Origin: Antedon mediterranea
Taxonomy: Eukaryota; Echinodermata; Crinoidea; Comatulida; Antedonidae
Assembly (NCBI RefSeq): GCF_964355755.1
Contig: NC_092671.1
Coordinates: 7,885,001-7,949,000 of the forward strand
Length of the DNA stretch: 64,000 bases
Direction of reading: 5' to 3'
This document shows, one piece after another, positions 22,609-37,700 of this stretch. A program made the position numbers and the translations under genes. The notes beneath the pieces were generated by a model. That model was given only the letters and a program-made list of their open reading frames with translations, did not search any database and was not told where the DNA came from. Position 1 is the stretch's first letter. Every line of letters starts with the position of its first letter.

Positions 22609-24719
22609 ATTTCAGCTGAACTGGCAGTTAATGCAGAACCCTGTAATTATTAAATATAGGGCTATGCCTATAAAAAAAAAACCATGGTCAACTTGCGGTA
22701 TATGACTATGTTTTATTATATAATACATATGTGATTTATCGTCCTGTTTTATGTTACTACCTGAAATGTCTGAAGAAAAGATGCAATTTTTAGGTATGAT
22801 TATTATTATAACTAGGCCACTTGCATAAAGAATTAGAGATTCCCCCTCAAGTCATTGTACCATAAAGCCTCTTTATAAATAATACCCTATTGTTTTTATA
22901 ATAAACTCACGTTCGCATGTTTAGTTATGCAAAAACATGTAACACAAACTCAGTTAGAGGAAAAATGGCAAAATCGGCACTGTGGTCATATTACAAGTGT
23001 ATTTTCTGATAAAACTCCTAGAAAGTAGGAAGCCTTTTGCCATTTGTCCCCTAAATGAAATTTATCTAAGATTATATAATGACTTTGGGCCAGTTAAGGA
23101 GTTAAACTGTACATCGTATTCTTTAATACACTGTATATACGTTGTAGAATAAAAAAACCAGATTAAATTGGAAGACAGTTACATTTAACGAGAATTTCAT
23201 AAACTATAAACATTGCTTGACCAATCATCTGGTCAAGGAGTCAATTTCTTTATGATATGGTCAATTAAACATGCAACATCTTTATTGAATCTGTACACAA
23301 ACGGTATCAGTATTATTACAATCATGTATTCAATCTATTGCATTGACAACATTAATTTTGTATTTACGTTTTAATATTAATATTTGTGAATTTTAGATTC
23401 AATAAATAATAATAATTGCGGTTTTGTAATGTATTGTATTTGTGCCATTCTGGGAGTAAGATAGTTGATTCCTAACATCGTATATTTGTTTTATAGACTT
23501 ATTTTGTAAAATGAAATAACAATTAGGCCTAAAGATGTATTCCACAAAATCACGAAAAATAAATATTATAAAATCAGACTTTAAATAGGCCATTTGAAGT
23601 TATTCACTTAAATATCATGATTTCACTTATAAAAAAGACGAAACAGTTAAATTTAACCAAAAACTCTTGTCTGGCAGAGAATTTGACTATTTTTTGCTTT
23701 AAATTACAGTTTTAGGTAAATATTTCTTTCAATCAAATTTTTATTTATTAAACTATTATGTGACATCAAAATAGCATATTAAAAAAATGTAAACAAATAT
23801 TTCTTCAGGGAGACAATATATCTATAAGTTTTGATTCTCATCAGTGAGTGTACACTAGGTACCAAACTACAGTTGATTGTAGTGATATTTGCAAGTATAA
23901 GATGCAAGTGTAGTACGAATTACATTACATGATAACAACGTACCGTATCAATATAAGGTTATAAAATGTATTATTCGTCACGGTGTTATTCTATCTACTC
24001 AATTCTTATATTTAAGGCTAATATCATTCCCAAATGTACAATTATATGAGTTCTGTTCGATGTCTCGTACTATTGCGGTGAAAGATTATAACGAAAATTT
24101 ACACCAACTATAATTACATACGAGAATAATATCAAGGCAACGTAAAAGTACAGAAAAAACTAGAAAGATATATTGGAAAAAAATGTGTTTATGAATGTAT
24201 TTTGAAATTTTAATTCGTTCGTTAAAGTTTTGTTTTTAAATAACTATGAAAGAGATAACCAAACTATTTTCGACAATATCAGTTAAAAAGTATTCTACAA
24301 TACTGTTTATAAGTTTAAAAAATACAATTATAACATTTAAAAACAATAAAAAGAAAATGCAGTTGCATCGAATTTAAGCTAAATGTATATTAAAATATCT
24401 GTACCAAAAATCGATTTTGTTTTATTTCTATTTACACAAACAGTATTTATTTTTAATTAATATTTCTTCGGCTCTCATGGAGAGCATCTTTAACTATCAA
24501 CAATAATACGAATAAACACCACAGGCATAGCATAATATAATTTTATATATAGAAGAACAGAAGAGCATTCAATAATTTCAAATAATAAAACAAATTCCAA
24601 TAGGCAAAGAGACTTATTGAGAATTTTTCGATCGATTTGATAAAATTCTCAAACATATTTCCAAGGTACATAACTATCTGTGTACTAATTTGGTTAGTGA
24701 CAATTACAAAAGAAAAGGT

Positions 24720-24880
24720 GAAAATATTGCTGGAGGGAATGGATTATCTTACAACTGGGAAATAATTAATTAACGAGAGTGCGGATATTTACAAAAAGGG
24801 TGTTTGCGGTGCATAAAAGAAGATAAAGACTAATTAGGGTGGTAGGGGGTACACGAAAGGTGTTTGATCACACCGAATAT
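24720..24880. promoter_or_regulatory. GC-richer island, candidate enhancer
   Basis: Contains GCTGGAGGGAATGG, a TAATTAATTAA homeodomain-type core, GGTGCATAAAAG and a G-rich run GGGTGGTAGGGGGTAC. It is unlike the surrounding AT-rich DNA and has no reading frame. Regulatory function is inference. Confidence 0.22.
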
Positions 24881-25764
24881 TATTTTCACTGTACAATACT
24901 TATTTGGTACATCCGAGAAGATAACAAACACATTAATATCATATTGGTTATTTTCAAAAACAATAGAATAGAATAGAAAAATATAGTAAAAAGATTCAAG
25001 CTAAAAATTTACTAGTAGACATCTTTGTACCGTGTGTAAGTGCGTATACTGTAATAATAAGTAATACATAGTAATATGTCTTACTATACCTACGTTTACA
25101 GCTTATGAGATAAATTAAGTACAATAAAAGCTGTATTGAAAAATGTTTTTATATTTAGGATTTTTGCATTTTTTAGATTAAAGTATAGGCCTAAATATTA
25201 CTGTTTTTTCTCAATGCTTACTGCAAAAACCTTTAAAAAGTTAATAAATAACATTGTTAGAAATAATATTGAAAACTATAAGTACACCGTACTTAAAATG
25301 AATAAGGTTTGAATAAGCATGGAATAAATATCTTCTCTTATCTGTTTGCTAATTTGATTAACACCGTTAGACTTTCCACTATTTACATACAATTCATAAT
25401 GCTATCAAATAACTACACCTGTATACCGTTACAACCTTAATGACAAAACGAGTCATTAAATTATAACAAGTCAGAAGGTTAATTCACGCCCTACATATTA
25501 CCAGTTATCATTTCAAATCATTGCAATAGATATCCAAAAGTGTAGACTAAAATATTAGTACAAAAAAGAACGATAACTATAGTATTCGTGTTACATATCG
25601 TGCTATCGTCTGTCCATTCAATAAGTTTTCACTTCCAGATTTGAAGCAATACAATACGAATAAATGAGTTTTGTTTCATATAAATTTGTCTTCGTACAAA
25701 TGATTTTAAATTAGAAAAAGGAAAGATTATTTACCTAAACTTTGTTAAAAGTTTAAATACTCAA

Positions 25765-25930
25765 TTGATACGCGATGTGTAAATGATTGCGTGCACGGAA
25801 TCTAGCCCGAGGCGTATGTTCCATGTTTGTCAGGTACTTAGCATGTACAGGCGTATAATGATTTAATCGTGCCGACTTTAGACAATTTAGACACCTAATC
25901 ATTCGGCCTAGCTCTTTGATGTGACAAACT
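25765..25930. promoter_or_regulatory. GC-richer island, candidate enhancer
   Basis: The block includes ACGCGATGTGTAAATG, GCGTGCACGG, GCCCGAGGCG and two Hox/Cdx-type cores (GTATAATGATTTAAT and CCTAATCATT). The 72-codon frame that follows at 25981-26199 has no recognisable motif and starts only at GTG, so I do not call it a gene. Confidence 0.22.
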
Positions 25931-28900
25931 AAAGTAGGAATGTTTAGAGTAACATCCCGTCCGTCCTATGGCTTAAGAACGTGGAAAGAAGATTTCATGA
26001 AAAGGCACAGGTCATAAAATATGTTAGGATGAGGCAGGAAGCAGGCGGTAAGGTATACAATTCCTTTGAAGTCCATCTTGCAGATGAGAAAAACCAAGGT
26101 GCAATGATGGTGGAACAAGGTCTTACAAGTAAACAAGGCTTTGTGAAGACCGACATGAATCAGTACTCATCCAACACATTGCGTATAAATACCATATGAA
26201 AAAGACATGGAATTTTATATTTATAACAGATCCCTAAACACAAGATGGTTAAAACAAGCAACATTGATATTCGATGGGTGTTTAATTATTTTGCTTGATC
26301 ACGCCAAAATAGACAAGTTGCCATTAAAGCTAATAATATAGACCTAAAATCAACACCGTCACTGACATAGTAAGCGCCTAATGTTAGCTTTAAAATGTTT
26401 AATTATACTAAAATATTTATTTAGAATAAAATATCGGACCAACAAATTATAATAGACTTGCTAACATACGTAATCCTGTAAAAGAAAAAAACATTGGAAT
26501 ACCGAAATAGATTTTAAAATAAATATGCACCGGTTTATACATAAAGTTTCTTTTTAAATATATACTTACCTTATTCAGAAAAACCCAAACTAATTGAACG
26601 CGCGCGTAAAAAGACGCGTACTAAAATTCGTATCAATTTTTTAACGCGAGAGCCATGTCAAATTTTTTTGGCTATCCCATGATTTAATTTCACAATAATT
26701 AATTAGAATGAGACATAAATATTAAATCTAATCTTAAACATACCGTAATGCTAATCCACATCACTACATGTATTCTTATTTCTCAGCCTTAATTTAAATT
26801 CTTTTTCTTCATTAGGCCTATACATTTGATCTAAAATTATAAATGTAAGGTTTCTTTAAAAATAATTCTGGTCTACAATTAGTTATTATGTTACTATAAC
26901 GTTCTGCTGTAGACCCTATTGTGTTATATTTAATTGACGATACGATTATTAGTTGATAATGTTTTAATTTTTACAACAATAGGGCATATGAATGTAATAA
27001 AAACCTAATGAGTAATGTAGGCCAACGAAAGATACTCTAAAAAGTTAAACCAAATATAATTCGTAAAACTTTGATAAACAATTTAGGGTTTTTGAAAGTG
27101 GGTTCAAATCGTTCACTTAGGTCTACGTGAAGGGTCACGAAACCAAACGTGTAATAGAAGTTAATGAAGATGTTAATTTATTTATTATTGAAATATGGAG
27201 AAAAAAGGAGGGAAGAGAGGAGGGTAAGGTTAAACCGATACAGATCTGCTAACAACATTATTGCATGGGAAGGGGCCACAGGTATAACATATTATACGCA
27301 GTACTGTATATAACGACTAAGTTATAATACAGAGCCTTGTATGTCACATAGTACAACACAATATGTATATTTAGGCCTACATTTCAACTAAACAATTAAG
27401 GTCACATTACTGTTTAAACAAGCTATGACTATAGACATTTAACACGCCAACACTTGATTATCATATCGAGTTATAATTTACTTACAAGTTAATTAAATAA
27501 TACCGGGATAAATTGAGATATGAAATATTATACTATATATAATAAATCTGACGTTATAGACATGGCATGTTATAATTTTCTTTATAAATCTATCGCATTA
27601 ACATATTAAATTCGATAAATTAAAATTGTATACTCGTGTAAGTACATGGTTACTTTTATAATATAATTATAAATTTATGATTTTGCATATAACCGTTGGT
27701 TAATTAATATTAAAACTTAGTGTTTTAATTACCATACGGTGATTTTCAAATTTAATCGATGTATAAAAATCCAAAGATCCTAAATCGAGCAAGATTTACC
27801 ATTAATTCCAAGGTGATCGTGCAATAATTAAGAACCGTGTCTAGTTCCGTATTATATTATTATTAATAAACTAATAACATTTTACCAAGGAGCTCAAATA
27901 TTATTTACGAGGGTATGAACCAATTATAAGTGCATTAGGGAACGAATTACTGGGCTGATGATATAGTACACAGCCCATGGAACCCGACATTATATGGTTT
28001 GGATTACTATGGCTAACCAGGTTGGGTTACCCTTTCACTCGTGTCAATTAATACCAGGTTTGCTTAATTTTATTTTCTATAGCAATCACAGAGTGCGGAG
28101 TATCAAGAGAAATGGAAACTTCATCTAGAAAATAAAAAAGCGATATGATATCACTGGGAATAAATATAATAACTATCAAATTAAATCAAACGTGACTGTA
28201 AAAACATAAATAAATATTTTCTTTTGTGTAAATTAAGAAGAATTAGAAAAACATACAGACCGAAAGAGCTAAAATATGGTTTAATAAACTATTACAGTAT
28301 TCATTGGAGCAAGTTAAAGTCGGTTCGATTTTACTTACTTTTAGAAAAAACTAAAGTACGGTAACATTAAGCAGAACATTTGCGCAAATACAAATTTGAT
28401 TATGATTTAGATATTATTATAACTCTATATAACTCTTTTACATTAAAAGTATATGACTTTTTATTAAACGTAACGACGTAACGTAACTACATTAACGTAA
28501 AGGAACGTTCACACAGGCCGGAACAATATTTAAAGAGTTATATAAAATCCGTTTAGATGTGAGGAACAAAATGTACACATTTTTCCAATCCGGAAAATGT
28601 GAAAACAAGTAATTTTCGTATTGTTGTTGTGATTTGTAGGCCTAATTAAAAATAGTATTTACAAATACTATAATATAATTGTTAACGATACCTTACATTG
28701 CTCTTTCTTTTTCGCAATTTTGCACAATGTCGGCCGAACACAATCTGAACGAATATTAAGATTATGAAGAAAAAAACAAAATTTCCAAAATAGTATCAAA
28801 ATGTGATTTGGTTTATAAGATACTTCTCTTTTTACTTTAAAGTTACGTTACGCCAGATCATGTATTATAAACTGTTTTCAATATCAATCATTTTAGTTTT

Positions 28901-31569
28901 ACTATATCAAATTATATATTATATACCGTAGTCAATAAAATATCTATATATATATTTTTTTTTTCATGTTTGGATTGTTATACTGTACTAATAAAAAAAA
29001 AAAACACAATAAAATGATCTATTTGAATTTAATAGAAACATCTTTAAAAATCGAAGTGCATATTTGTCTTTCCGGTTCATAGGTTGTTTGTTACATATTT
29101 ACAGATTTTATAAAATTAGATTTCGAATAAGGCGTATCCTTACTTTGCATTTTAATTGCGTCAATTCAAATGGGAAAATGAAAAACAGACGAATATGGAC
29201 CAACGCGAGACAATTCATAAACTCAACAGAAAATGCGGTATAATCAAAACGCAGCAAAGTATTTTACTATACGGTCCGACCAAGGCCAAAACCGTAAAAT
29301 TGATGATTAGAAACAAGTGTATTATGCAAAGATGCTGAGAAATTTTTCATCTAGATTTGGAAATTATGTCAGTTACTACCCCTGTCGAGATTTTAGGCGA
29401 AATGCCAACTGTTTTGAGAATAGCAGCGCAGGCCTCGTAAAAGAAAATGAATTTAACGCACAACGGTTACGTAATCACCAGAATGTCGTAAAAGTTAGAG
29501 ATTTTATGGAAGTTTTGGTCTGTTTAACGACGCATCGGAATTATCTGAATCGAGATTACATGAACACGTGTGTAATATTCTGAAATAAAGCAACCTTCTG
29601 GGAGTAAGAAGATGAGTATTTGAGAAATTGAAGAGCTTCAGCTGAGTATACGCATATAAAAAAAAACTGCACAATAATGTTGAAACATCTATACGCCAAT
29701 ATATCACAAAAACTTGGAAAACATTTGACCATTCAATATGCCGATGAAATAATTTCATTACTTTCATTGTGGTCATGAGACCATACGCACGTGCAAGAAC
29801 AAAGTATCAATTTTATTGGTTCGAATCAAATTTCATAATACTATTTTTTCTATATATGAATTGGAATCTTGTCGTTATTTTTACACATTTTGTACACAGA
29901 ATAACAAATACGATAAATTGTAACAGAAATGTAGGCCTATCGGTTTTGATATGTAAGAGAGCAGCATTCGAATAACACACAAGTAAAATCGCCCGAAATT
30001 GAGGCATGGACAACAGCAATTTAAGGAGAAATAAAAGACACTTTTTTTGTTTTGAGACGGAATGCGGGAAAATTTAAAATTTTAGTTTGTGATTAGATTT
30101 AGTCAACTACAGCATTACAGTATATACTGTAATGAATACCGGTATACAATTACATCCACAGTTCATTGGATTACTGCACGACCAATTTTAGCGCGAAAAC
30201 TTATTTCAGTAAAATAATTACTGTGACAATCTATCGGTACCATACCTAACTAATTAATTCTTAACAACAACAGTACGTTTGCGTTAATAAATATCTTTAT
30301 ACCAAGGAGCACCGACAATAACACTTTTGACGTTTAAAAAACAATAACGATACAATTAGGCCTAATAATTTAAAATTAACCCAACTATCACAATGTTAGT
30401 AAAAACACAGCTAAAGTGTAAAAAGTGTACAGTAGGCATATTTATTTTATTTAATTTTCGAATTAATGTTTGTAAATTTACATGAATTCATGAATATGAA
30501 TAAACAGGTTGTTTTTACTTAAAATAGGTCCTTCCGGGGACCTTTTAAAAAAAAGAAAATTGGGAAACAATATGTATTTAAATTTACACAATTTATTCAA
30601 GAATTAGAATTTAATCTCCCTAATGCATTATTGAAATAAACGATATAGGTTTAAGAGAATTCGAATAAGGCATGTGTATTTTAAAACAAACTAAGTGATA
30701 TTAATTATGAAATAAAGAAAATGATAGATTACCACACTTTTTGAAACAGTTGTCAGTCATCGCACGCCAAATTGCTCTTTTTTTTATTGGTAACATCGCA
30801 TTAAAACTTTCTGATTTCTTTGTGTTATTTCTATCTCACAGTAAACACACGTAACATGCATGCAGCAAAATAATGATTTTGACCTATTCTTTAATTGCAA
30901 TATTCTTTTAGTAGCCCCAGATTAACATTTCAGTTATTTAACATTAGGCCTATTGCAGTACTGTACACGTTTTGATAATTTTAATTTAGCTCTTCCAAAT
31001 CCTCTTATCTCTTTAGGAAAGTTTTGCCTATACTGTTTTTCCTTTATTTATAGGCCAAAATGTGTTGAATATAATATTCTACTGTAGGCCATAGGCCTGT
31101 AGGGTTTAATAATTATTAAGGTTTTTATTATTATCATCATGCCTGAGTAGTATTACTATTATGCATCGTGTTTCAATCAAGAATTTTCAATTAAGAAAAA
31201 AAAATAAAACGACAAGAACAATTGTAAAATTTATATCCAAGATGGATTATTAACGGCGTTATTAAAAAGCAATATTACAATTGTTGGTTGTTCAATAACA
31301 GGTGCGTTTTAATTGCACATTTATATTGTAATATTTATCACAGGAACGTTTCTTATGATTTGTGACAAATAGACAAAAAAATAGTCCAAAATATGGTCCC
31401 TTTATACCTTTTTTACGCCTATTGATATATAAACCTATATAATATTAACAGATAGACGAATAGCGAATAAGCACCTGTCTATATTTATTAGGTCAGAAAC
31501 TCAACAAAACGTTATGACAGCATATTTTGTTTTCATTTCTAGCCGTACATTATGATATTTATTTCGTGT
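25931..31569. other. Intergenic DNA, no gene supported
   Basis: Mostly AT-rich and unremarkable. A CG-rich word GCGCGCGTAAAAAGACGCGT lies at about 26600. A less AT-rich stretch at 27780-28060 includes GAACCGTGTCTAG and CCATGGAACCCGACA and could be a conserved element. The two frames at 29156-29583 (60 and 88 codons) have no recognised domain and lack good splice sites. Confidence 0.45.
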
Positions 31570-31790
31570 TACATTACCGATTACAGTCTAGAGTCAGCGT
31601 ACTAACTTTTCTGTTCACGGCCCGCATCGCGTAACCCCATTCTACAACGTCACAAGGGAACGCACGAGCCCATTATCGGATTCAGCGTAACGGACACCGA
31701 ATAATCGTGAAGTGAGATTTTCACTAGAGTAATAAACGCACTAAAATGCACTTGTGACTCGAGGAATTGGGTAATTTACACCCTTAATTT
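31570..31790. promoter_or_regulatory. CpG-containing island, candidate enhancer or promoter
   Basis: A distinctly GC-richer 200 bp block with CACGGCCCGCATCGCG, ACGCACGAGCCC and GTAACGGACACCG. It is single copy and has no long reading frame. It lies mid-way between the two Hox genes. Enhancer, insulator or remote promoter are all possible; nothing in the sequence decides. Confidence 0.27.
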
Positions 31791-34700
31791 AGATTATTGT
31801 CAAAATGATCCAAAAAGCTCTTGTATTGTTTTAGATCACGGCAATTAAGGATGGAAATAAATAACAGCTCTCAACGGCTAATTACAATTTCAAACTTTTA
31901 ATTGCAAGAATACTGAATCTAAGTTCTACTAAAAGTGTGAAGAATGGTAAGCAAGATTTATTGTACACGAATTTGATTACATTTGAATTATGGTTTGGTT
32001 TCATTGTGGATGAACACAGCGATGTATGGATCAAAGAAGTTTCAACGTAGAAGCTTGCTCTAAATGTGTCCCACTAGTAACCAACTACAAAGGCAAACTT
32101 ATCGCGTCGAACTAAAATGCTGACATGCCGTTATTTCAGTAAAAATTATAAACGTACTTGTTTATCTGGAAATTCAAAATGTCGATACGCGATGTATTAC
32201 CACTATTTCTAAAAATAGACTAACGAATCCAAATCTCACATCTCTGTTAAGGTAGATACTGCAATATTCAGTAAGGTACTGCTGCTAATACTTGGCCTTA
32301 GAATTACAGTTCCTCACCAATTATATAGCCCTGTTTCTGTTCATTTTTGTCGTAATTCCTCAAGTTATAAACATACAATTCAAACCATGAAGCATATACA
32401 ATATATTAAAGTCCATTTTGATCCAAGCCAAGAGAAACTACATTTGCCCTGTTTCAACACCTTTGTCTAATAGAAGAAAACAACACTGTTAATAATATGA
32501 TTTCAGTGTAAAAGCCTAATTTTATAAAATGATCAGAACAGATAGGTTTCCGTTTCTTCACACAGTTTAATTAACAATAAATGGAGTATCGATAATATTA
32601 AGCCTACATTTTCTATATTCATATATAAAGTATAGCCTAACGTTATATTTGAACCTACCTGGTTGATCGGTTAATCTCTGAGATAGCATGCTGACGATAT
32701 TACAGGGTATGTTATACCAGTTGCATATATTGAGCATTTGATGGAGTATGAATTGTCGCTACTCTTTTTTATTGTGTCTTCGTAGCGAGTTTATTGTTCA
32801 ATCGTAAATAAAGGAAATCGCTTTATGTACCCCGTGGGTATCTTTAGGTTATTAACAGATGATATCATTAATTGTTGGATGATATACACTTGTACAAAGG
32901 CAAGGTTAGTTTGCGCCGATCAGCGCTTTTGATTCTGATGTTTATGAGTGGTGTAAAATTTACGAGATTCACGGACCAGTCATGGGAATCAAATTTGAGT
33001 TTTTAAAACCATACAATTGTTTGTAAATCGTTCAAGAGGATAACATTCTGGGTTATTTGCTACGCTTATTTTAATCGCCGAACGCTCAAGGTTTGTAGTA
33101 AAAGAAGTTATCGTTATGATCCTAACACAACTCACAAACGGTTGTAACTTATTATACTTCAATACTAAAACTCACTGTAAATCACACGTTTGCAATGTCA
33201 GCTATTAATTGCGAGTGTTTGAAAACACAACATGTGAAAATATACGCCCTAATTATGATCTTTGATTTATACATTTTGTATATAAGGTTAATTGAAAAAA
33301 AAAGCACCCTTTGATATTGGGGATATTTTGGCAGTTAATATAATTCGTTTATTATTTAACTGTATGTCTATTGGGAATCTTTCTTGACTGGGTCATATTA
33401 AATCAAACATTTAATATTTTTATTGTATTCATTTTAACTTGGTCTGTCGCACCAATAACTGTCATTTCATAGAGTGATCTATTTATGTGACTTTACACTC
33501 CATCAGAAAAGTTATATAACATCAATTATCATCCGTTTTAAAGCTCTAAATTGGGCTACAGAGGTGTCTTCATTTTGTTGATGGTGTATATTACTCAACA
33601 ACCAACTCACGATTTAGCTCTGTAGTCTTGTGATTTCCACGACTTCCTTCGCCTTGGATGATCCTGCATTCTTTAAACATGGTACACATCTACATTCTTC
33701 AAATCTCCCCACATTTCAAAACCGCTTCGTTAAGGCACATTTCTGCGTCTTGAGCCACTTTTATCAATACTATTTATTAATATTAATGGTATATACCTTT
33801 TAGGCCTGTTTTTCGTCGCTTGATAGGCGAGTTAAACAACTCATAAGAAGCACTTATAGTGGCCTACATTCTGTTATTAAAAAAAAAATAACGTTAACAA
33901 ACGTATTTCTCAAATTTCAGAAAAAGGACAAATAAATGTGATTTTAATTCTGACTTGCCATGTATACATTTCTTTGTCATTTATTAAGTATGTAAAAAAT
34001 TTAAATGTTTCGACCCTCTCTAAGTTTTAAATCTATAGTAAGTTTTATTTCAAATTAGGCCTTTTCGGTGACTGACATATAATTTCTGTGTCCAATCTAT
34101 GCTATAAACCAACGCGACATTTACGATGGATTAGTGGGGTGGTCCCGTACTAAAAAAGACCAAGAGAAGTACAATCGTAAAATTTTCTATTTGATTGCAT
34201 GAGTTATACCCCGGATTGACAGTTAAACATGTAACGGATCAACGGCTCAACACTACAATCTGTGACCGATTTGTTATGTATGACTTCATTTTTCTTGTTA
34301 CTTTTCGACGTCTCGTGTGTAATCCGCAAAACTATGTTCACAATTTGTTTTCAGATTTTGGTTGTAACTTAACATTAATGAGAGATTAAACAAAAAGACA
34401 AGTCTTCAACGAAGAGTTATGCATTCTGATTCTACCGAGGAACGAAGTTCAACATGCATGTAGGCCTAATCAAGCTACAACGAGAGACCAAGCCACCAAG
34501 CACAATGGAACAACATAAATGGCTTTTCTGAAAATGTATTTAAAAGCTTCAAGAAAAACAAAAGAACGTTTAAATCAATTGTATTTCCTGCAGTGAAAGT
34601 CCATTTAACATTATGTGTACCTAACATCATACAAATTATCAGGTAAGACCGATAATACACTCTCATACCCTAAACCTAAAACAATGTCCTACATAATCAA

Positions 34701-37700
34701 CATTTTTTTATTATTGAGTTGCATACCTTATCTAACATTAAACTCGATGTATTATTCCCTGTTCTAAAACTAAACAACAGGCCTATATAATCAGCATTAC
34801 GCACCGTAGTCGATAGGGGTAAATGTAATGTAGGCATATCACTAATAACAAGAATACCTATAACAATATATTGTTTTTCAAAAATAACGCAAACCTTCAA
34901 AATCGGAAGCTAAACGATTTATTTAGATGAGACAATGTTAAGTTTAACAGTTTTGTATTTTTACATGAATTTTGGTTTATTGTTATACGACACGGTGCAA
35001 CTGGCATTATTATTTTCCTTTCTAAGATAGTTTGCATTTTGGTATTCATTTATTTATTTATTTAATGTATTTAATTTAAATACATCATAATGTCAATATT
35101 GTCTTTTCTGCAGTATTTTATTACTGTAGATATATTGAGATAATATATAGGAACTCGATATATTCACTACGTCATTCTAAATCAAATGAGCCACAAAATA
35201 TTTATAGTGTCTATATTTACATTAATATAACGCGATGAAAGTTTAAATATTGTTATAGCTTAAACGTGTTACTAAACAATACAGAAAGATAAAAGCCATC
35301 CTTTCTATAAAATTATTATTTTGACAATATTATTTATTGAATGCTGTAAAAGAGACGAGTTGTGTATAGTTCCGTGTTGCTACAGAAGAGTACGAACGAG
35401 TTAAACATTGGATTTTATAACGTTAAACGCGTCTTTGAAACACATACATTGTCATAACCCAAGTACACGTAAAGGGCCTTCAGCTGTTGTCGACGTGACG
35501 AAACAAAAGAAATAATTATGATATACGACATTAAATATCAATGATGACCATTTTCGTTGTGATCTGTTTCGACACCAATTAAACAATGAGAACAGTTTGG
35601 ATGTGAAAATATTATTGTGTTGGTATTTAGATTGTTTAAACCACGACTTTGATTAAAATCGCCGGCCATTGGACAAAAGTCAAAAAGGACAACAAAGATA
35701 AAAGACTTGCGTTTAACTAATTCATGCGACTTCAATCAATAATAATGCAGCATTTTACAATGTAGGTCTCGTCATATTTTGCTTACGTGTTAGGCCTATT
35801 TGTGTGACAAAAATAATAAGGTTTAGGGCTCTGAAAACAAAGTCTATTTTGTAGGCCTACATTTAACACCCGACAAAAAACGGTGATAATCAGAGAATGC
35901 TCTTAGTTGCTCTATTTGAAGAAACAAAAATAAACACAATAATTAAATATTTGACCAAATCTAAATTATCCGTAGTAGAGCGGATTATAATGTTATATGT
36001 TCTTTCTAGTGAAGAAATAAACAAATAGTTAAACAGATGAAGAAAATGAATGAATAGGAATTTCATTATAAAATGAAAATGTTCAAATATAAAACAAAAC
36101 TATATTTATGGTTTTGTAATAAAATATAAGTAACAATTAATTTTGTCTCATCGTAATATTGACTAAGTTTGACGATTGTAATACAAAACAATACTAAAAT
36201 ATATGACCAAACACGATTAGGTCTTCTTATAAATTATTAAAAAAGTCATCTGTTTGTCTATAATTATACAGAAATTAAAATTACCTATATGCCAAAATTA
36301 AATAGGCCTGGAAAAAAAATTGATGAATTTCTTTCCCGAATACGCAAGTGTCAGTCATGGTATACGGTGAAACAAATATGAGGCTAAAATAACAACATAA
36401 TGTACAAACAGTGGTTTATTAGATGATTTCTTTAGGTGAATCTTACTTTTGTTTAATGCTGTAATTAATAAATATAAAAATAAAGTATTGTATTATTTCT
36501 AAAAATAAACAATAAGTAATGCATTTTCCAAGCAGGTTCTCCAAATTCTTAAAAGACCTTGGTACCACAACGCTTGCATATTTTGCCTGGGGCGGATTAG
36601 GTATGTCTTAACACCTCTTGTTTTCCTGTTCTTCCTACATTCGCAGGCTTTTTTCTTTTTATTGTTCAGGCATGAATTTTACTACCGCCAGCAACATAAC
36701 ATTATCATCAAATAAGGTGTTATTTATGAACTGTTTTCAAATCTCAACAATTTTAAACTACAGTAAACTAAAATGTATTAGATTGTATGTGCTTCAGGTT
36801 TTATACATGTTATCTTAAACAAAGTTTTCATATTCATGGGCCACGTTGCTCTGCGGAGGATATATACGGTAGTTTACATTTTTAAGGAAGTTGGTGTTTG
36901 TTTTGGCGTCAATGCTTGGTGGTGAAAACATGTTGAACTTGAAATGTATTTACATTTTAATGTTTTAAAACATTGATAAATTGATATTAATTTGATAACA
37001 ATATATGAAATTATCACTATTTGTTTATATACTTTAAATAAAGTAACTTAATTAGTTCGAATAGTATACAAATTTGCTTGCAAATACTTAATTTGCTTGC
37101 TAATTAATGTAAAACTATATCTCCTCATTTTAGATTATGTGTAACAATTGTGGTTTTATGTGGTATACATAAATTGGAAATAAAACAATAAAAATAATAC
37201 AATAGTTTGGGTTGGACACTACGGTATTGTTTCCGTACCTTATGACTTAACCAAGTTATATTATGAGTAATACTGTAGTAATAAACGTGAGGCAGACTGA
37301 CAAAGGGGAAACAACAATTTTTATTTAAATTCTGAATTCATATTAAGTATTTCAGTTTTATATTATTTGTTTAATAGTTCCTAATTGAAAAGGCAGCCTC
37401 TACAACGTAAATTGTATATAGGTTTCATTTATCAACACATACTTACTTTATTGAAAAAAATAGACGTACTAAAGTAGCAAGGGAAAGAGTAGTTTGTGGA
37501 GGAGAAGGTGGATGTTACTTTTTTACTTTGTATGAACATCTTAGAAACCTTTATCATAATTAGAAACCAAGATATTATATACCTAAACAGAACTAGAAAA
37601 AAACCCGACTTTTTGCAATGTATTTAAAGAAGAAGTAAATTCTCACCTTTTGTAATATGGGCCGAAGGCCAAAGTTATTAATAAAGAAAGAACGAAATTT

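Larger units (their letters stand above)
19013..24719. other. Intergenic DNA, no gene supported
   Basis: AT-rich sequence with no convincing exon, RNA gene or large repeat. Two CTCF-like words lie here: GAGGGCGC at 20219-20226 (plus) and GCGCCCTC at 22601-22608 (minus). TAGGCCTA palindromes continue at the usual density. Frames at 20649-21006 and 23399-23593 look like chance. Confidence 0.5.

Noticed and set aside
25981-26199. 72-codon plus-strand frame with charged composition
   Set aside because: It starts with GTG, has no homologue that I recognise, and has neither promoter nor splice signals of note.
29156-29583. Two adjacent plus-strand frames of 60 and 88 codons
   Set aside because: The starts are not ATG, no family is recognised and there is no supporting splice structure.
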